From Pithys albifrons albifrons (lineage: Eukaryota > Chordata > Aves > Passeriformes > Thamnophilidae): 64,000 bases of DNA. A program made the position numbers and the translations under genes. The notes beneath the pieces were generated by a model. That model did no database searches. It was not told the origin of the DNA and was given only the letters and a program-made list of their open reading frames with translations. This document shows positions 12,001-27,000 of the stretch, one piece after another (position 1 is the first letter of the stretch; every line of letters starts with the position of its first letter). The stretch is from positions 14,979,001-15,043,000 of the forward strand of contig NC_092470.1 of NCBI RefSeq assembly GCF_047495875.1, written 5' to 3'.

Positions 12001-15000
12001 AAAATGGATCTTCTACAAACTCTTGACGTATGGTACCACAGAAAGGCTGAGGAACAAGAGCAACACCATAAAAGCTCCTCTCAACTTTCACAGACCACAA
12101 TTCAACCTCTGGGCAACTCAGCTTTGGAAAGACAACAGGCATAGCCAGCTTCTCCAACTTTAGCAGAGTTCTTGCTTACTTTTCTATCATTACCATAGAT
12201 AGAAAATACTACATACTAAAAATTTGAAATATTTTTCCCTGCAGCCTTTCATGGATTTGGAATTCTTCCAAACAATTTTTAAAGGAAAGTCCCCAGAAAA
12301 ACTCCAAATTTGCATTATAGCAACTCCTTTGTCTTTCTATATACCAATCTACAACATGTTTACCATATGATTCAGCTCCAGGCCTGCACTTTAACTGTTA
12401 CTGCAGATTTCCTGGCATCTGAAAGAAAAGCTTAACCAGAAATTGGTAAAGGCTCCTGTAAGCTTATCTTTGCATTTTGTTATTTATATGCCACATGTTC
12501 TTTGCCTAATATTGTCACAGCCCAAATATCAGAGTGCTGCAGAGCAGCCCACGTGAGCAACTGCCATGAAGTGGTTAAAAGGGGTACCAAGCTCTCCAGT
12601 CACCAGCAGGGAAACTGTTGAGCTCCCGATGACACACTTAAATAATGAGTAACTCAGCCTGAGGACTCTCCTCTTCCAGCACTTCCCAGGCAAAATGCCC
12701 AGTGTAGGAGTCTCTCCCTGCAAAGTGTCATAAACAAGAAGTCTACTTACTGGCCCCAAACGCTGTTATGTTCTGCAAATAAGCAGAACTAGAAGCATTA
12801 CCATATGGAATAATCCTGTCTGAAGCAGAAAACCTGCCAGGAAGTGTCTGTGTTGCATCACATCTCCGCCTCCTTTGAGCTTGGCTCATCAACCCCCAGA
12901 AACCTCCACAGTCACATTCTCCATCCGCTGACTTGCCCACCTTTAACCATGTCCAGCCTGTCAGGATTCAAGAACAAAACTCTGCAGTTTAGGCCTTGGC
13001 TGATGGTAAAAGCTGATGCCTGGAGTTTTGCTCTATTGCCAAGTCTTGTGAAGCTCCAGGAGAAAAGATCACTCTAAGCTCAAGGCAAATCTTGTGACTC
13101 TCATGATGAAAGGAGATTTTCTACTCTATACCTGATGTCTACAGAAAAGCCCAGTAATTCTGAAGTCTGGAATAATACCCTGTCTTCATAAAAATCACTG
13201 TAAAAAACATTTTAATGAAGCTGAATGACCCCAGTAACAACAGGAAATGGGCGCACCATTTTCAAGGAGGAAACAACAAACTTCACACACAGGCTGCCAG
13301 CCACTCCACTCAAGGACAACTTCTCAAAATGAGATTTTTTTTTCCAGCTTTTTTTCCTGTGAAAGTTACTGGAACTTTATTTTAAAAAAGGATTGAAAAA
13401 ACAAAACCATTTTCCTGCGTGCTATTGGAGTTGCCAGCAAGATCCGAAGCCCAGCGTTGTGGCTGAACTGACATGCACGAACAGACACGACAGGTACCGC
13501 AGCCCGAAGGAACTGCAGCAGCCGATCCCTCCCCCAAAGAACTATGAAGCTCTTACCTCCCAATGCTTAAGTCCTACCAGCTTCACTGTTATCTGAGGTA
13601 CTTCTGCAAATCTATTCCATTTTATGGACATCCTTCCCCTGGGGGGCAGGAGCACTGCTCCCGACCAGCACTAGCCCATCCCCGCGGCCGGGAGCTGCCA
13701 GCAGCCTGCCGGGGGGATTGCAGGCACAGCGGAGTTGAGCAAAAGGGGGAGGGCGGGACGATTGCTGCTGACTTCCTTGAAGATGATTTTAGCTACTTTG
13801 CTGTTGCTTTCATCTTGCCCTACCCAGCTTCTACTGCTAAAATAAAAAACAACCTACTAAAACAAAAGTATACAGGCAGAAAGGGATGTGATTCGTCTTT
13901 TAGAAGTCACAAGTCACTATGAGACCATCCATTTAAAAAGTAGAGGGTAGTAAATCAAACATTCTGTAATGTTTGGGACAGAAAAAATGCAAATTTTAAC
14001 ATACCTCAGTGTTATGTAGCACTTCAGCAAACAAAATGCTGCAGAAGATGCCCAGAAAGAAAGGTTTTTGTGTCTTTGTGCTCCTCCTGCTCTGCACGTC
14101 AGGAATATTCCCTGTCTCCTAATCCTTTCGAACACTTACAACTCCTGCTATATACACTGAAGCGCTGTTGGTGGTATAGCACTGCCTTATTAGTCCGCAA
14201 GGCAAGGGAAAAGAGAGATTACTCATGCTAATTGTCGTCATTTCTCAGAAACTTAGTTGTTTGGGTTTTTTTTTTTCTCAAAATGACAAAGATAGAGCAT
14301 GTTTTAAACTTCAAAAATGTGAATCAGGGCATGTATCTTATAGCAAGGATTCACTGCTAATCCCTGAATAACACCAAGTACATGCCAGAGATGAGTAAAT
14401 TCACAAAAGCTTCTATCAGAATCCCTTACATTTAATGCTCCAAACATCCCCTTAACTTTTTTTTTACATAACTGTTTACACCATTTTCCAAAAGAGTGCT
14501 GCCATTAGTAGGCTCAGGTGTGCTTTACTTTACAGTTCATCTTAGAAAACAGTGCATTTCTGAAGGTTTGGAGATTACTAAAACCTAGCTGTTAAAGAAG
14601 TTGAAACCTCCCTCCCTCCTGACAGCACAGACAGCAGCAGAAACCAACTTCCTGTCCAACTTCCTCTTTCAAGGTTTGTTGTTTTAGTTTTTAACGCTTA
14701 CGAGTCTTCCTCAGCTATAATGCTTCTGAGAAATCAATGTTCCCAATAATTTTTTTGTCAAATTATTTAAATGTACAGCTAGAGCCCTAAAAATGTTTGT
14801 AATGCAAATATATCACTGTAAGCAGAGAAGAAATTGTAATTTGAATATTCTGGTTTTTTAATTAGTAAAAATATCACAACTGATATGAACTGCAATTTCT
14901 GGAATGTGTGTTATTGTTGGGATTTTGGAGCTATTCTTTATGTACACTTTCAGATACAATCATGATATTAGTGAAATCAGCCTGCACTTATTTAACAAAA

Positions 15001-18000
15001 GGAGAGTAAAATTTCTCAAAGCAATTCTGTTGTATTTTCTTACATGTTCCAGCCAGATCTCTTATCTCTCTCCAGTTCTTGCTTTAGAGATTATACATCC
15101 GAAGTGCAAGGACCAGTTAATGAATTTCCAGTCTCGTTCACAGTCTGTGCAAAATTACCCTGAACTCACTGGTGTTTGCATAGAGGTTTCTATGTAAACA
15201 GATTCATTTTTTTGACATTGTACTTTGCAACAGGGAACTGCATTGTCTTAAAGCTGCTCAGCAGCAGCTCTGAGCCCCCAGGACTCGTGGCTTTGTATCT
15301 TTAAAGTCAGACCCACAAACAGGAATGGTGTGTAATTACACCTCTCAAGGGCCTTCCAAGAGTATTTACCAACATATTAACTACACACCACATAATGATA
15401 AAATACACACTGGCCACTGAGAGTTAAGGTGCTTTGAGCTTCTGTCAGACAGATAAATAGAGGTGAGGCTTAAGTAAAAAATGCCCAACCAAGCCAAAAA
15501 AAACCCCCAAACATATTTAACCTTCAGGAGACAATCTAAGGCAACAACTGCCCATTTGTGTGAAGTATTTAGCATTAATGAATTATTTCTGTAACCAGTA
15601 CTGCTCCCAGGAAATTCAGCTGTGCTCAGCAGCGCTTAACTTTCGACAAATTAAACCCAGGGTTTCAAGGATGGCAAAAAGCTGGAAAAAACAAATATTT
15701 ACCATCACTAAAGGTCACTGTTTGAACAACATCTCCTGCAGTACACAGAAACTTTGTGGCAAAAGTAAAAATAAAATGAAAACACACTACAGCCTTTGGC
15801 GGCCAGTCCTTTCTTACAGGTCCTGTCCTCATTTTATTAAAAACCTCTCAGTTCTGTAAAAATTAGACTCATCAATCACTACAAAGCCATAACTCATGCC
15901 AGAACACAATCCATTCTCTATAATAAATGAAGGTTCATACTGTGGGGAAACAGTAAAACAAAGAATCAAATAATCATTGTGTCTTCAAGGTTGGAAGAGA
16001 CCTTCAAGATCACTCAGTCCAACTGTCAAACCAGTACTACCACTGTAATGTCTAAACCACATCACCCAGAGTTAGACCCACATGCTTCTTAAACACCTCC
16101 AGGGATGGTGATTCCACCACCTCCCTGGGCAACATATTCCAGTGCCTGACAACCCTAACAGTGAATATTTTTTTTAATATCTAATCTGAATCTCTCCTGT
16201 CTCAGCTTAGGGCCATTTCCTCTGGCCCTCTCACTGCAGGCACAGTCGCCATGTCCAGATCATCATTAAAGACCACGTCCAAAGCTGAGCCCTGAGGAAA
16301 CCCAGTAGTGACCAGACACTGAGTTCCCAGAGTGTGTTCTAGGGCTCAGTTTTGGAGTGCTAAGATTTTCCATGTAGTTAGTCCCTATTACAACACAGAC
16401 AATCTCCCCCTCACAAAACGAAGAAATGAAGTAAAAGAAAGTAAAGAAGAGAAAGTTGGGCAAAGATGTAAATATGGAACACAGAGCTGAAATACAGAAC
16501 TCATCTCTGCTGTCTATGGACATTTCATGGCTGTATAAATCACAAGAGGCACTTACTTTGCTCTTCTTGCTGCTGGACATTTTATTCCTGAGGTAGCTGA
16601 AGGTGCGACTGACTTTTGTTACACCTTTACCAGCGGGGACACTGCTGCTTTCTTCAGATATGCTAAAATCAAAAAAGAAAAAGGTTGCTTTTATTTTTTT
16701 TCCTTTCCAAAGCATCTATTAAATGAACAGATTTTTTTTAAAGGAAAAATACATTTAATAGCCAATAGAGTCAAGGGTTGCTTCAGGGTGTTACAGCAGA
16801 GAAGGAAAAGTGAAGAAGAAATGCCAATCCAGTTGCTTTGAGATAAATTTCAAGGAATTCTTCTATCTGTTTTTAAGCAGACTATGCCATAGCACCCTCT
16901 GCTGCTCTCCTGCTCAAATAACCAGGATTCACTAATACCTTAAAGAGCAAACTCCTTCCAAGGGCATCTAATGAACTCTGAAAAAGCCTTTAACAGAAAC
17001 CACACTCCCTGCAAAGCCTCCTTGAGAAATGAGAATACCAATACTGAGTTACAAACAATGGTTATGTGTCTTAATTTAGGCATTTTTAGGATGCCAGATA
17101 TTTTTTGACAGTGTTTACATGCACAAACTTACGACTTCTTCAGCTATGGTAGAATAAGGAAACTATTCTTAAAATAAAGGACAAAAGTCTGTCAATAGGA
17201 AGTACAACACAAACCAAAAGCAGAACAACAGCAATACAAATTAAATCAAAGAGGAGAAAATAGCAGCAAGTAGGGGGAAGAGCCTCCCAATCATGAAATA
17301 AAGTTGAATCCATCAGTGCCACAGAGACCAGACTCAGAGCTCCCTCAGTGCCACAAACACCCTTCCTCTGGGGAAGCACTTTTAAACCCACCAGGAAGAT
17401 TATCTCCTCTGAAAACTTACAAGGATGAAAAGTAACATACAAACACATGACTGTTTTGGCCACTGTTACAGAGATACAGAATTAGCCACAGGGAGGAAGA
17501 ACTCCTTTTAGTGTAAAATGTAACTCACGGTTAAACTGATGGTGTGCAACAACAGATAAACTGAAGTTATCAGTTATGAATAAAAACAAAGCCTTGTTAG
17601 AGATGAGACCCAGAACCAAGTTTCACATTCTGTGATCTAAAATATTCTTCAGCATTTAGACATACAAGACTACTTTTTCACAAGTCTAACAACTTCTGAT
17701 TTCAGCTAGAATGCACTGGTGCCAGGAAGGCTTTTGGGTGTCCAAACCAGAGCCCCATCAGATAGGTGATACCCCCAGAATACTGTACCTCTGAACTGAG
17801 GAACCCGTGGAGCCGCCAAACGACTGCGTACCTGGAAAACATTGGAGGGGTGGGGTTGACATGTTAGACTGCAGCCTTAGCCCACTGATTTCGAAAAACT
17901 TCATTTGCATATTTGGATGGTTCAAGAGGAAAGGGAAATGTTTTCCAGAAGTGAGTGTTTAGAATAGCCTTCATGTGCTCAGGATAAAGCCTGTTCCCTG

Positions 18001-21000
18001 CATCCTTAGCTGCTCTCAAATTAGATCCTGAGGTGAAAGCCTGCTTAGTATTTTTATCACTCTTCAGCAAAGGCCATGCAACTGTTAAATTTGCTGGTAA
18101 ATCAGGGTGTCTGAATTAGAACTGCCAATTCAATGACAATAGGTATAAAAGAGAATCATTCTGCCACAATGCCTTTATTTATACACCACTAGAAAGAATC
18201 CATTGTATAACACATCCGAGTTTCAAGTATAAAACTCTTCTGCTTGATAAAATTATAGTTCATTTTCCCATCAAAATCCTGAAGCACTTCATAAAGAGTA
18301 AAGGAAACAAGGGGAGCCTTATTCTGTTTTCTGCAAAACGTTACCAGCCTGGGGCTTTGTCACAAAACACTGCTTGAGGAAAGGCTAAATTTCAACATGA
18401 AGCTGAAGCCCTGCCAATGGCACCAATTCTCTTTATACCACAAGAAACCTGTTTGCACGATGCATTTGGAGCAGGTCTGGGAGCTGACACCATTCACCGG
18501 AACCATCGAAGAACACAGGCTTCTGCACATATATTGCACAAAAAGCAGGATTTTGGTTGAAATTCTGTTATCATTTTAATGCTAAGGGTGAATGCAAAAG
18601 AGCTACTTGCCATCAGAGGCAAAGATGGTCCTTTATCCAAAAGCAGTAAGTGCATTAGGAAAAACTGTGCATACAATACTATGCTTTCAATATAGATTTT
18701 TCTAACCACCCATTCAAATGCCAACACAGATTGAGACAGAAATATAATTTCTTAATATTGAGAAACTAAAATACAGGCATACCTCATTGCCCAGTGCCTA
18801 CTTGGAGATGTGTTAATATTCCTTTGTAAAATCTTTCACCTCATTAACGATCTATACCAAATACCATCTAAGTTGGTAATACTGTAATATATATGAAATG
18901 AAGTCTACTATTCAATTTCCCATAAGGGATATTACATTTTTATATAACATCCAGTACCTAAGAGCCTATTAAGATCACACAAATAACTTACAGACTCCCA
19001 AGTCCCTGGCTAAAGCTCCAGTGACTCTGGTTCACATCTCAGTTCTAGTTTGCTTTTAACTTGACTTAAGCCTCCTTAATATTTTCTTTTTTTAAAATCA
19101 ATTCATCAGTTTCACTGAATTTAAGTATTCACAAACTTTTTTGTTTCTTTGAAGTTAACATAAGGAATATGAAGAAATGCTGAACCAGAAGTTGTTATAA
19201 TTTGATATTCTTGACTGGTTTTCAGCACCTTGAGAAAGTATGTTGCATGGAAACTTCAATTCTGTATCATTTATCTTTTTTTACATTAGTGTTTTACCAT
19301 AAAAATGGGGAATTTGATGCTGGCAGGCAAAATGGATCCAGACAAAAATCAAGGTCTGTTTATGATTTCATTTTTGAGGTTGTACTATAACATCATATAA
19401 TTAATACTGTTGCAAGCCATAAAAGCCATGAAGGTAAGAATAGAAAAGCACCTTCAGGTTTGGTTCTGAAGTAGAAGAGGGGAAGGAAGGTTTATTTTCA
19501 TAACCTTTTGTTTCATGTCATGAACAGGATCAAAACTGAAATGCTAAAATTGACCTCACAACAACCTAAAAAGTCTAGTTGTTTTTTTTTCAAAAGCCAG
19601 AACTGCTATTTATGTCCAATGAACTTGGGCTAGCAGCCACATATTAGTGTATTTACATGAACACCTTTAGGCACCACCCACCTAATTATTTCATGTGGTA
19701 TCTGGACTTGAAATAATTTATCAAGATCCATTACGTAGAAAGCAGTGACTGCACTAGGACATCCCAAACCAATCTGCAGCTCCCTAATGCTGGCAGTAAT
19801 TAAACTTTTGTGGGTCAAGAAATCCGAAGGCTTCATAATAGCTGTCCAACCACCTGAAATCCATGTCTTAAATATACCATATAAACAAAAAAACACAACT
19901 AATCCTCCACACTCAGAAAAACAGGCATGGAGAGACTGAGGAGCAGTAACTGAAATTCGAGTGCAATCTCAATGCTAACACAACTGTCCTCTTATGAGAA
20001 ATGAACCCTGAAGATGGGAAAAGATAAACTGGTCTGGGATTACTACATGAAAAATGCCCATGGCCAAGGCAGTCTTAGAAACAGCTGTGGCTAAACCAAC
20101 CTTTACGTGAAGTCACCAAAGTACCCTCAAATACACAGGAATAAAAGACATGTAAAGAGAACATTTCTGTTTGAGACAATATCTGACATTATTTTAAATG
20201 ATCATCATTAACAGGAGCACTGTTGGAGAAGAGAAGGTAAATTCTGGGAAGCAGAAATAGCCTCTAAAATTGTCATGCCCTAACATGACTATTAGATGTT
20301 ACTTAATAGGTTGGATGCTCAAAGCAAACAAACAAAAATAAATAAAATAATAAAAAAATAACCCAAACCCACACATGTACAAACAACCTTCAAACCCCAA
20401 AAGAACAAAACTCCCCCAAAACCAAGAAAAAATTCCAAATCTACCAGAAAGTTTAACTGAGGGTAATTTTTACTGTGGGACTTCAGCACAGCACAGCTGT
20501 GTTTGCAGTTCACTTTGTGGAGATCACAAATAGTGAGTTTTGTCAAAGGCAAAGAGAAGAAGAGAGCAAAGAGGAAGGAACTTAAATATTGGAATGGGTA
20601 ATATCACACCTGGGCACAGGACTTTCTTGAAGGAAGGGACAAACCCACAGTGAAGACTAGGAATGGAAATGGAGCAGAATTTAGATACCTACAATATGGA
20701 TGGTGTGGAGATTGTTTTAAATTCAGGAAGCAACCAAAATCTGTTGGACTGGAAAGCAATTCCCCCCATCCCAGTATGGACACAAGGAATGTGTCTGGTT
20801 TATTTCAACAGTCTAATAAAAGAAGCTTAAGAAATAGGAAACATTTTCAATTATCTTTGATATGCCTGTTAAAAAAGCCAATAGGGGTCTAAATTACTTT
20901 AATTCTGCCTCAGTTGGGCTTCTTTCAGCAACAGAGTTTGCTGGAGGGGAAAAAAAGCTATCAGATAACTCTTCCCTGTTTCCCACAAAACTACTTTGAT

Positions 21001-24000
21001 AATAATACCAGGACCTAGATGTGAATACCTTGAGGATTCATGGTGTTTGACTGCAATGTGTGCTTTTTGCTTAGGAGGAGAACTGCGAAGTTGCTGCCAA
21101 GATTTTCAGAATTTAATAACTGGGGCACTTCTCTTCCACTGAGCAATGTACTCACTCTCACCTGTGGAGGGCAAGGATCTACCTCTGCTGCCAACTCCAT
21201 GCCCTGCAACAATCTTGAGGCAAGTATTTTGCTTTTAATAAAAAGGTAAAGATTATATTGCTGGTCAGAATGGCAGGTGATGATATTTGCCACACAGATA
21301 CCTGGATGAGACACGACGGTGCTGATGCACGAGATTCTTTGGATTATATTCCTTTTATTCTGCCATTAGTTAGTATTCAGATACAAGACTAAGATAATGC
21401 TGTTAGGCATCGTGCAATGGAAAGGTTAGTTCAGTATTTGCAAGGTGAAATTCCAAGGTATAAAGCAGAAAACTGGATTTCCCTTTGTTTCCACCCATAA
21501 TGCCTGCAACACACAGAAAACGATTACTTACTATCCAACTCCTCCTCCTCATCACTGGAAGAAGAGCCAATAGAAAAGAGAGTTTTAGACTTAGGAATGA
21601 GTGGAGAGATGCTGAAGGAGAAGGAGATTCGTCTCGATGGTCGAGTCCGGGCCTGGGCTGAGAAGTGGGTTAACAGCAGACATTAGAGCATGCTTGAAAA
21701 TGTGTTTAATAATAAAAAGGAGAGGAAAGCAGCCAAAGCAAACTAAAACCAAAGCAAAGGAAATGTCTGCAAAGCAGCTGGCTCCAGAAAAGGCACAAGA
21801 AACAAAGAATTGAGAACGTGCAAATTCCAGAGGATGCAGGTCTCACTGCATGCATAGCTCGAGGTTCGAGGCTTTCCCTATTTCTGCTGGTGTCTTTTTT
21901 GTACGACCTCCTAATAAAGACTTACAAGGAAACAGTTCATTTCCCAAACACACTACCAAAAACAAAGTGGGTCTCTGGACAAAGGGCATCAGCTTCACTG
22001 AAAGAACTGCCAGGGAATCAAACTAGAACAACTCAAGATATTTATTTGAAGGTGCTTTCCGCAGCTAAACAACACAGCAAATCTGCCAGATATTAGAAAG
22101 GACAGTTTATCTGAAGTGCTGACATAATGTATCGAGGAAGGTTCTTGCCACTTCTGTTTCTAAAAAAATACCAAAATTTTAATAATATTATGCCCTTCAA
22201 AATTTCCAGCTTTAAAAAGGAGACACTTAAACTTCCTTTCTATTCTTCCAAAATAAAACAGGAAAAACCAAGCATCTCTTCTGCCTTCTTCTAAAACTCA
22301 CAGTCCTTTCTTTTAAGAAACGGCCTAAACATGAAAAAAGAGCCTCTGCACCCTCTTCTGTCCTCATCTGGAAGATGCCTACCAAACAGAGTGCCAAACT
22401 CACCAGTCAGTCTGTGACATCAAATCTATTTACTCTGAAGAGCAGGCCTTGCATAGCAGCAGCTTTGCAACAATTCTTTTTAAGTACAATCTTCTCCAAA
22501 AAGAGATGCAGGAACCAGAGAGCCACTTTTCACTGAAACTTGGATTCCCAAAGGCTGTGTTTCCCAAACCTTTTCTTCATACAAGCACAACTGAAAACCT
22601 CTGAGCTGTGATCTGACTGCTGGATACCCGTGGCTCACACGGTCCATCAGCGTGTCCTCAGGAAAGAAAACTGGGACAGGGTTGGAGAAACTCTGGGACG
22701 GGTCTGACCTAAGGGCCCTACTTAAGCACCTACATTAAACATCTTCAGTGCATATAATCAGGCACTTTTAAGTCATTCCATGGATAAATCAATCCACTTG
22801 CACAACAGGGAAAACAGGCTAAAGATTTAATCAGTATTAAACTTCCAAGAGAAAGAAGAAGCAATTATTGCTCTCTTTGAATAAAACATGCCCTTTCAGC
22901 CACACACAATGAGAATTTTTTGCATTGCTGATATCATAGGCCAAAACTGAATTCAGAAAATATAAATATTGTCCAAGGAATATCCAATGCAATGCAAAGC
23001 AAACTCCCCAGAAATTTCCTTCAGCCATTAATCATAAACACCAATGGCCCAGAGGCAATTCGACTAAAATGTGTGCACACTTATCCAACGTAAGCAGAAC
23101 ACCCTAGAGGGACCTAATGTAAGGCATTTAACTTGAAGAATTCTTAGCAAGACTGGTGCATTAACTTTGTTTAGACTGCCTTTCAAAGGAGTTGTTCTAG
23201 TGTTCCAGACCTGAAGAATATGATTAGGCAACACTGCTTTTTATTCTGTAGTCTACTGTCTATTTAGAGTACAAGTCAAGATGAACAATAATCCTTTACT
23301 GTAAATTAAACCACCTTCTCCAGCACAGTTCAACTTCCATTTCAGTGGTTTTATTAATAGCAATTCCTGGCTTTATAACAATACTCCACACTGGAAATTC
23401 GCTCTTCCAAGGCCGAAAACATTCTTCCGAGCACTCCAGCCAACAGCTCTTGTGACCTCCCTCTATAAAATGCTGAAGGATTAACAGTTGTGAATGGCCA
23501 CAAGAGCTCTTGGAACATCTGAGAAATCAGATGGAGTGTGAGATATAAGTGCAGTCTTGGAAACTGCTCCTGCCTCAACACACATGACAATAAATGGTAA
23601 AAATAAGAGAAATTTCACCATATATTTATTAATTTGGATTTAGTTTTTAAATTTTTTGTGCATTGCACGTTGTTTTCTTCTCATTCAGACACAGCTACAG
23701 GAACCAGATAGGGGGGGTTAAATTTTTTTTAACATCTACCACAAAATTATGCAAAATTATTGCAAAATTATGCAAAATCATTTCCAAGAAATCAATGATT
23801 TACTCTTGCACAACTCTGAAACATTCTGCTGAATAACATGGCTGTCAAACCCCAGTGACACACGGAAGTTTATGCACTGAGACCTTCTAAAAGGCACTAA
23901 AGCTAATTCACATGACATATGGTCACAACTCAAGCAACACTATTCCTCTTTTAAAGTGACTAAGGAAGAATGAAGTAAAAACAGAATCACAGAATGGTTC

Positions 24001-27000
24001 GAGTTGGAAGGCACCTTAAAGATCCAATCCCCCTGCCATGGGCAGGGACAACTTTCACTAAACCAGGTTGCTCAAAGCCCCATCCTGCATGACCTTGAGC
24101 ACATCCACGGATGTAACACTCACAGCCTCTCTGGGTAATTTACTCATATCAACCACTCAAATGCACTGATCTTCAAAAAAGAAGACTAATTCTGCTATTT
24201 CTTCCACGGCCCCTCCAGAGATCTTACTACATCTTCTCTTTATTTCTCCACAGGACCATTGTGCCTAGGCTGACTCTAGAAGAACATGGAATAATCAAAG
24301 CTGTCTACCACCAGCTCAGGCCTCTGTGGCATTTTTAATGTGGATAATAGGACAGCAAGGAGCAGAAAGGCAACCCCCACCACGGGCCTGAAGGAAAGTA
24401 TCAAGGCAGACAGGGATGAGCCTCAGCCATCCAGGCTCACTCAGCCACTGACAGTGTGTTTTTGGGGAGCAAGCAAAGTTCTTTATGCTGTTTGTTCAGC
24501 AGCTGGGTGCAATGCCAATAAATTGGCTGCTTCAAAAAACAACAATGAAGGCTTTCAGACCAAGGAGGGAAGCAGAAGCACCAGTGCACAGGGCAGGATC
24601 CGGCCTCTGGGCGGGACAGAGCTGCCCATGTTTTGGTTACCATTGCTGGGGGACACATCTGTTCCGCCACATTCTTATTAACCATGGAATAATCATAGTG
24701 AAGAATTTAAAAACGTCTCCTCAAAAGCATAATCCCAGTGAGCTTCCTCCAGCAAGCCTCCTCCTCCATGAATAAAACACCTTTCTCAAGCGCCTATCCC
24801 TTTTTCAGCTTTGCAAGGAAGAAGCACTGAATGAAGAGGAAAGATCAGAGACCATCACTAATTTACAAGACATGAGCCAAGATGTCAGTTTGGTTTCTGG
24901 CTGGCAATTAATAAAATGAAAACACGTGGAATCCAGCCCTTCCTAAGCACATCCAGCTGCAGCCTTCTGAATGACTTTTTCAGCTGAAAGAATCAATTCA
25001 GTCAAGTTGCAAAATTAAGTGCTTGTTATCGCTATGATTAAGCTAAACTGGAAAATTTCATAGAGTCATCTTTTATTATTTTCTTCAAGAATGAGATTCA
25101 ATAAATTACCCCCAACTGCTCCAAAATATTTGATGCAAAATGAATAGCAACAAACTCCTCAAAGGAGACCAAGACATAGATTCTCAAGTTTCCATGTATC
25201 AACTTTAAAGAATCTAGATGCAGGGAAATAAGATATCAAGTGGAATTTACCTGACATCAAGGGAAGAAATTATGACAGGATGTAAAATTAATTTTTTTTT
25301 TAAATAACAAACTCAATATAGTTTTCATACCAGTAGTCTAATTAACGAAAAAAACCCCAAAGAAACCGAACATACTAGGGGTACACTGGGAAGAACAAAA
25401 CTAACCTAAACAAGTTCTTCTGCCCTTCCACCCACAATTCCATTCAGCAGTGAAACATATTTCACATAATACAGGAAAGCAAGAGCAGCTACTAGTGCAC
25501 ATTCTGCCTTGGGAAGGTAGCAAGATACACTCAATAATACAGATGACAGCGTGGATAAGGGAAAACTGTGTTACTCACTGTCGAGCACAGGTTTGCTAAT
25601 TGACATCAGAGACATGGATTTGGTCAGTGGAGATGAAGCAGCAGAAGAACAGAAATTAAATCCTTGTGGCTGTGATGTCTGATGAGCCTGCAGAACAAGA
25701 AGAACCATACTGAATAAATACATCAAGAATGACAGAACCATCCAACTTCAGATCCCAATTTAGTGTTCACGATTACTGAAATTCTCACTTTGAAACAATG
25801 AAACAGTGAAAAATTTAAACAATCCCAGCATAAAGTAAAAGGTGAAAAAATCAAGTACCATGAAAAGTGTAATCAATGTTACACAGGTGATATGCAACAT
25901 TTTGTTTTGTCTTTCAAGTGTAAGACAACTAATTATGCAACAGAGAGACTCTGGCTACTTGATTTTCTTGCAAGATATTACAAGACAGATATTGTTAACT
26001 GTCCAAGGGTCACTGGAATTACTGCCATGACTCCAACTCCTCAGCATAATTTGACTGTGGTCCAACATAGTAAAAAAATCTGATGCTTAGCAGGGTGTTC
26101 CCCCAAAATGCCATTCCCCAAAGCAAGAGAAGACATGAAAGCTGTGACATAACAGCTCGACAGGCCAGATCTTAAGTTCCATCTACTGCCTTGATGTACA
26201 GCAGTGACTCTATAAGGCAAACAGACTGGATAGTTAATAGTTCTGACATCAATCCAGAAAATACTGTGGCTGAAAATTCCAATTCAGAAATCCAGGGTAT
26301 TTATATTATTAAAGACAATAATTACTTTTTTAGTAACAATTTTCAGGGACTCTCATAATATTGTGGCACATCTGTCTCAAGAGCTATCACAGACTTCTAC
26401 TCCAGAGAGGTTACTCTACATTTTCTTGATAAGCAATTACCATTTTGCTTAATTGTTGCTTATAATAATAAGCCTTTTGATTCTGGTTGCACCTATGAAG
26501 GAAAAAATATCCTTATTTTCCTTCTACAATATGAAAATAAACCTGAAAACTTTAGCAAATAAATCTTTACTTGGTATTTGCATGTATTTTAGGACTGCAA
26601 AAGGCAGCATAAGTATTAATTGCAGAAGCAACATATTTGATCAATATAATCCCAATATCCATGCTAAAAATTAAATAATTTTTCCATAATTACTCATGCA
26701 ATTGGTGAAAGAAAACTGGAAAGTTTCTTGTTCTTACCTAAGGCTTTGCCAATTGACCATGTTGCCCCAAAGAACCAAACAGCAAATTTAAGACAGTTGG
26801 AGATTCCACCATGTTAAAGATGGAAGATTTTTAACATTATATATATATATATATGCATACATGCATACAGGGTGGAAGCCTTTGTGAGACTGTCACTTGG
26901 GAAAATGACTTTCAAAATGGTGATGTAGCATTTTCCTGACATCTAACAATAGCTGGACAGCTTTACCTGGTGATCGTAGTCTCTGATTTCTCCTTGCTCG

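Larger units (their letters stand above)
11419..16556 (-). other. Intron before C1 exon, with internal CpG-rich segment
   Basis: 5.1 kb. It contains a CR1 fragment (about 15961-16322) and a CpG-enriched segment (about 13430-13770) holding a candidate alternative first exon, both listed separately. The rest is ordinary A+T-rich intron. Confidence 0.8.
21658..25578 (-). other. Intron (Ser-rich linker)
   Basis: 3.9 kb. It holds a CR1 fragment (23981-24142) and a short TGCAAAATTA-type tandem repeat (23743-23779). Overlapping open frames at 24340-24775 on both strands show no homology. Confidence 0.8.

Noticed and set aside
24340..24775. Overlapping open frames of 80-113 codons on both strands
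   Set aside because: No homology, no splice context, and both strands open over the same bases, typical of chance in G+C-richer intron.
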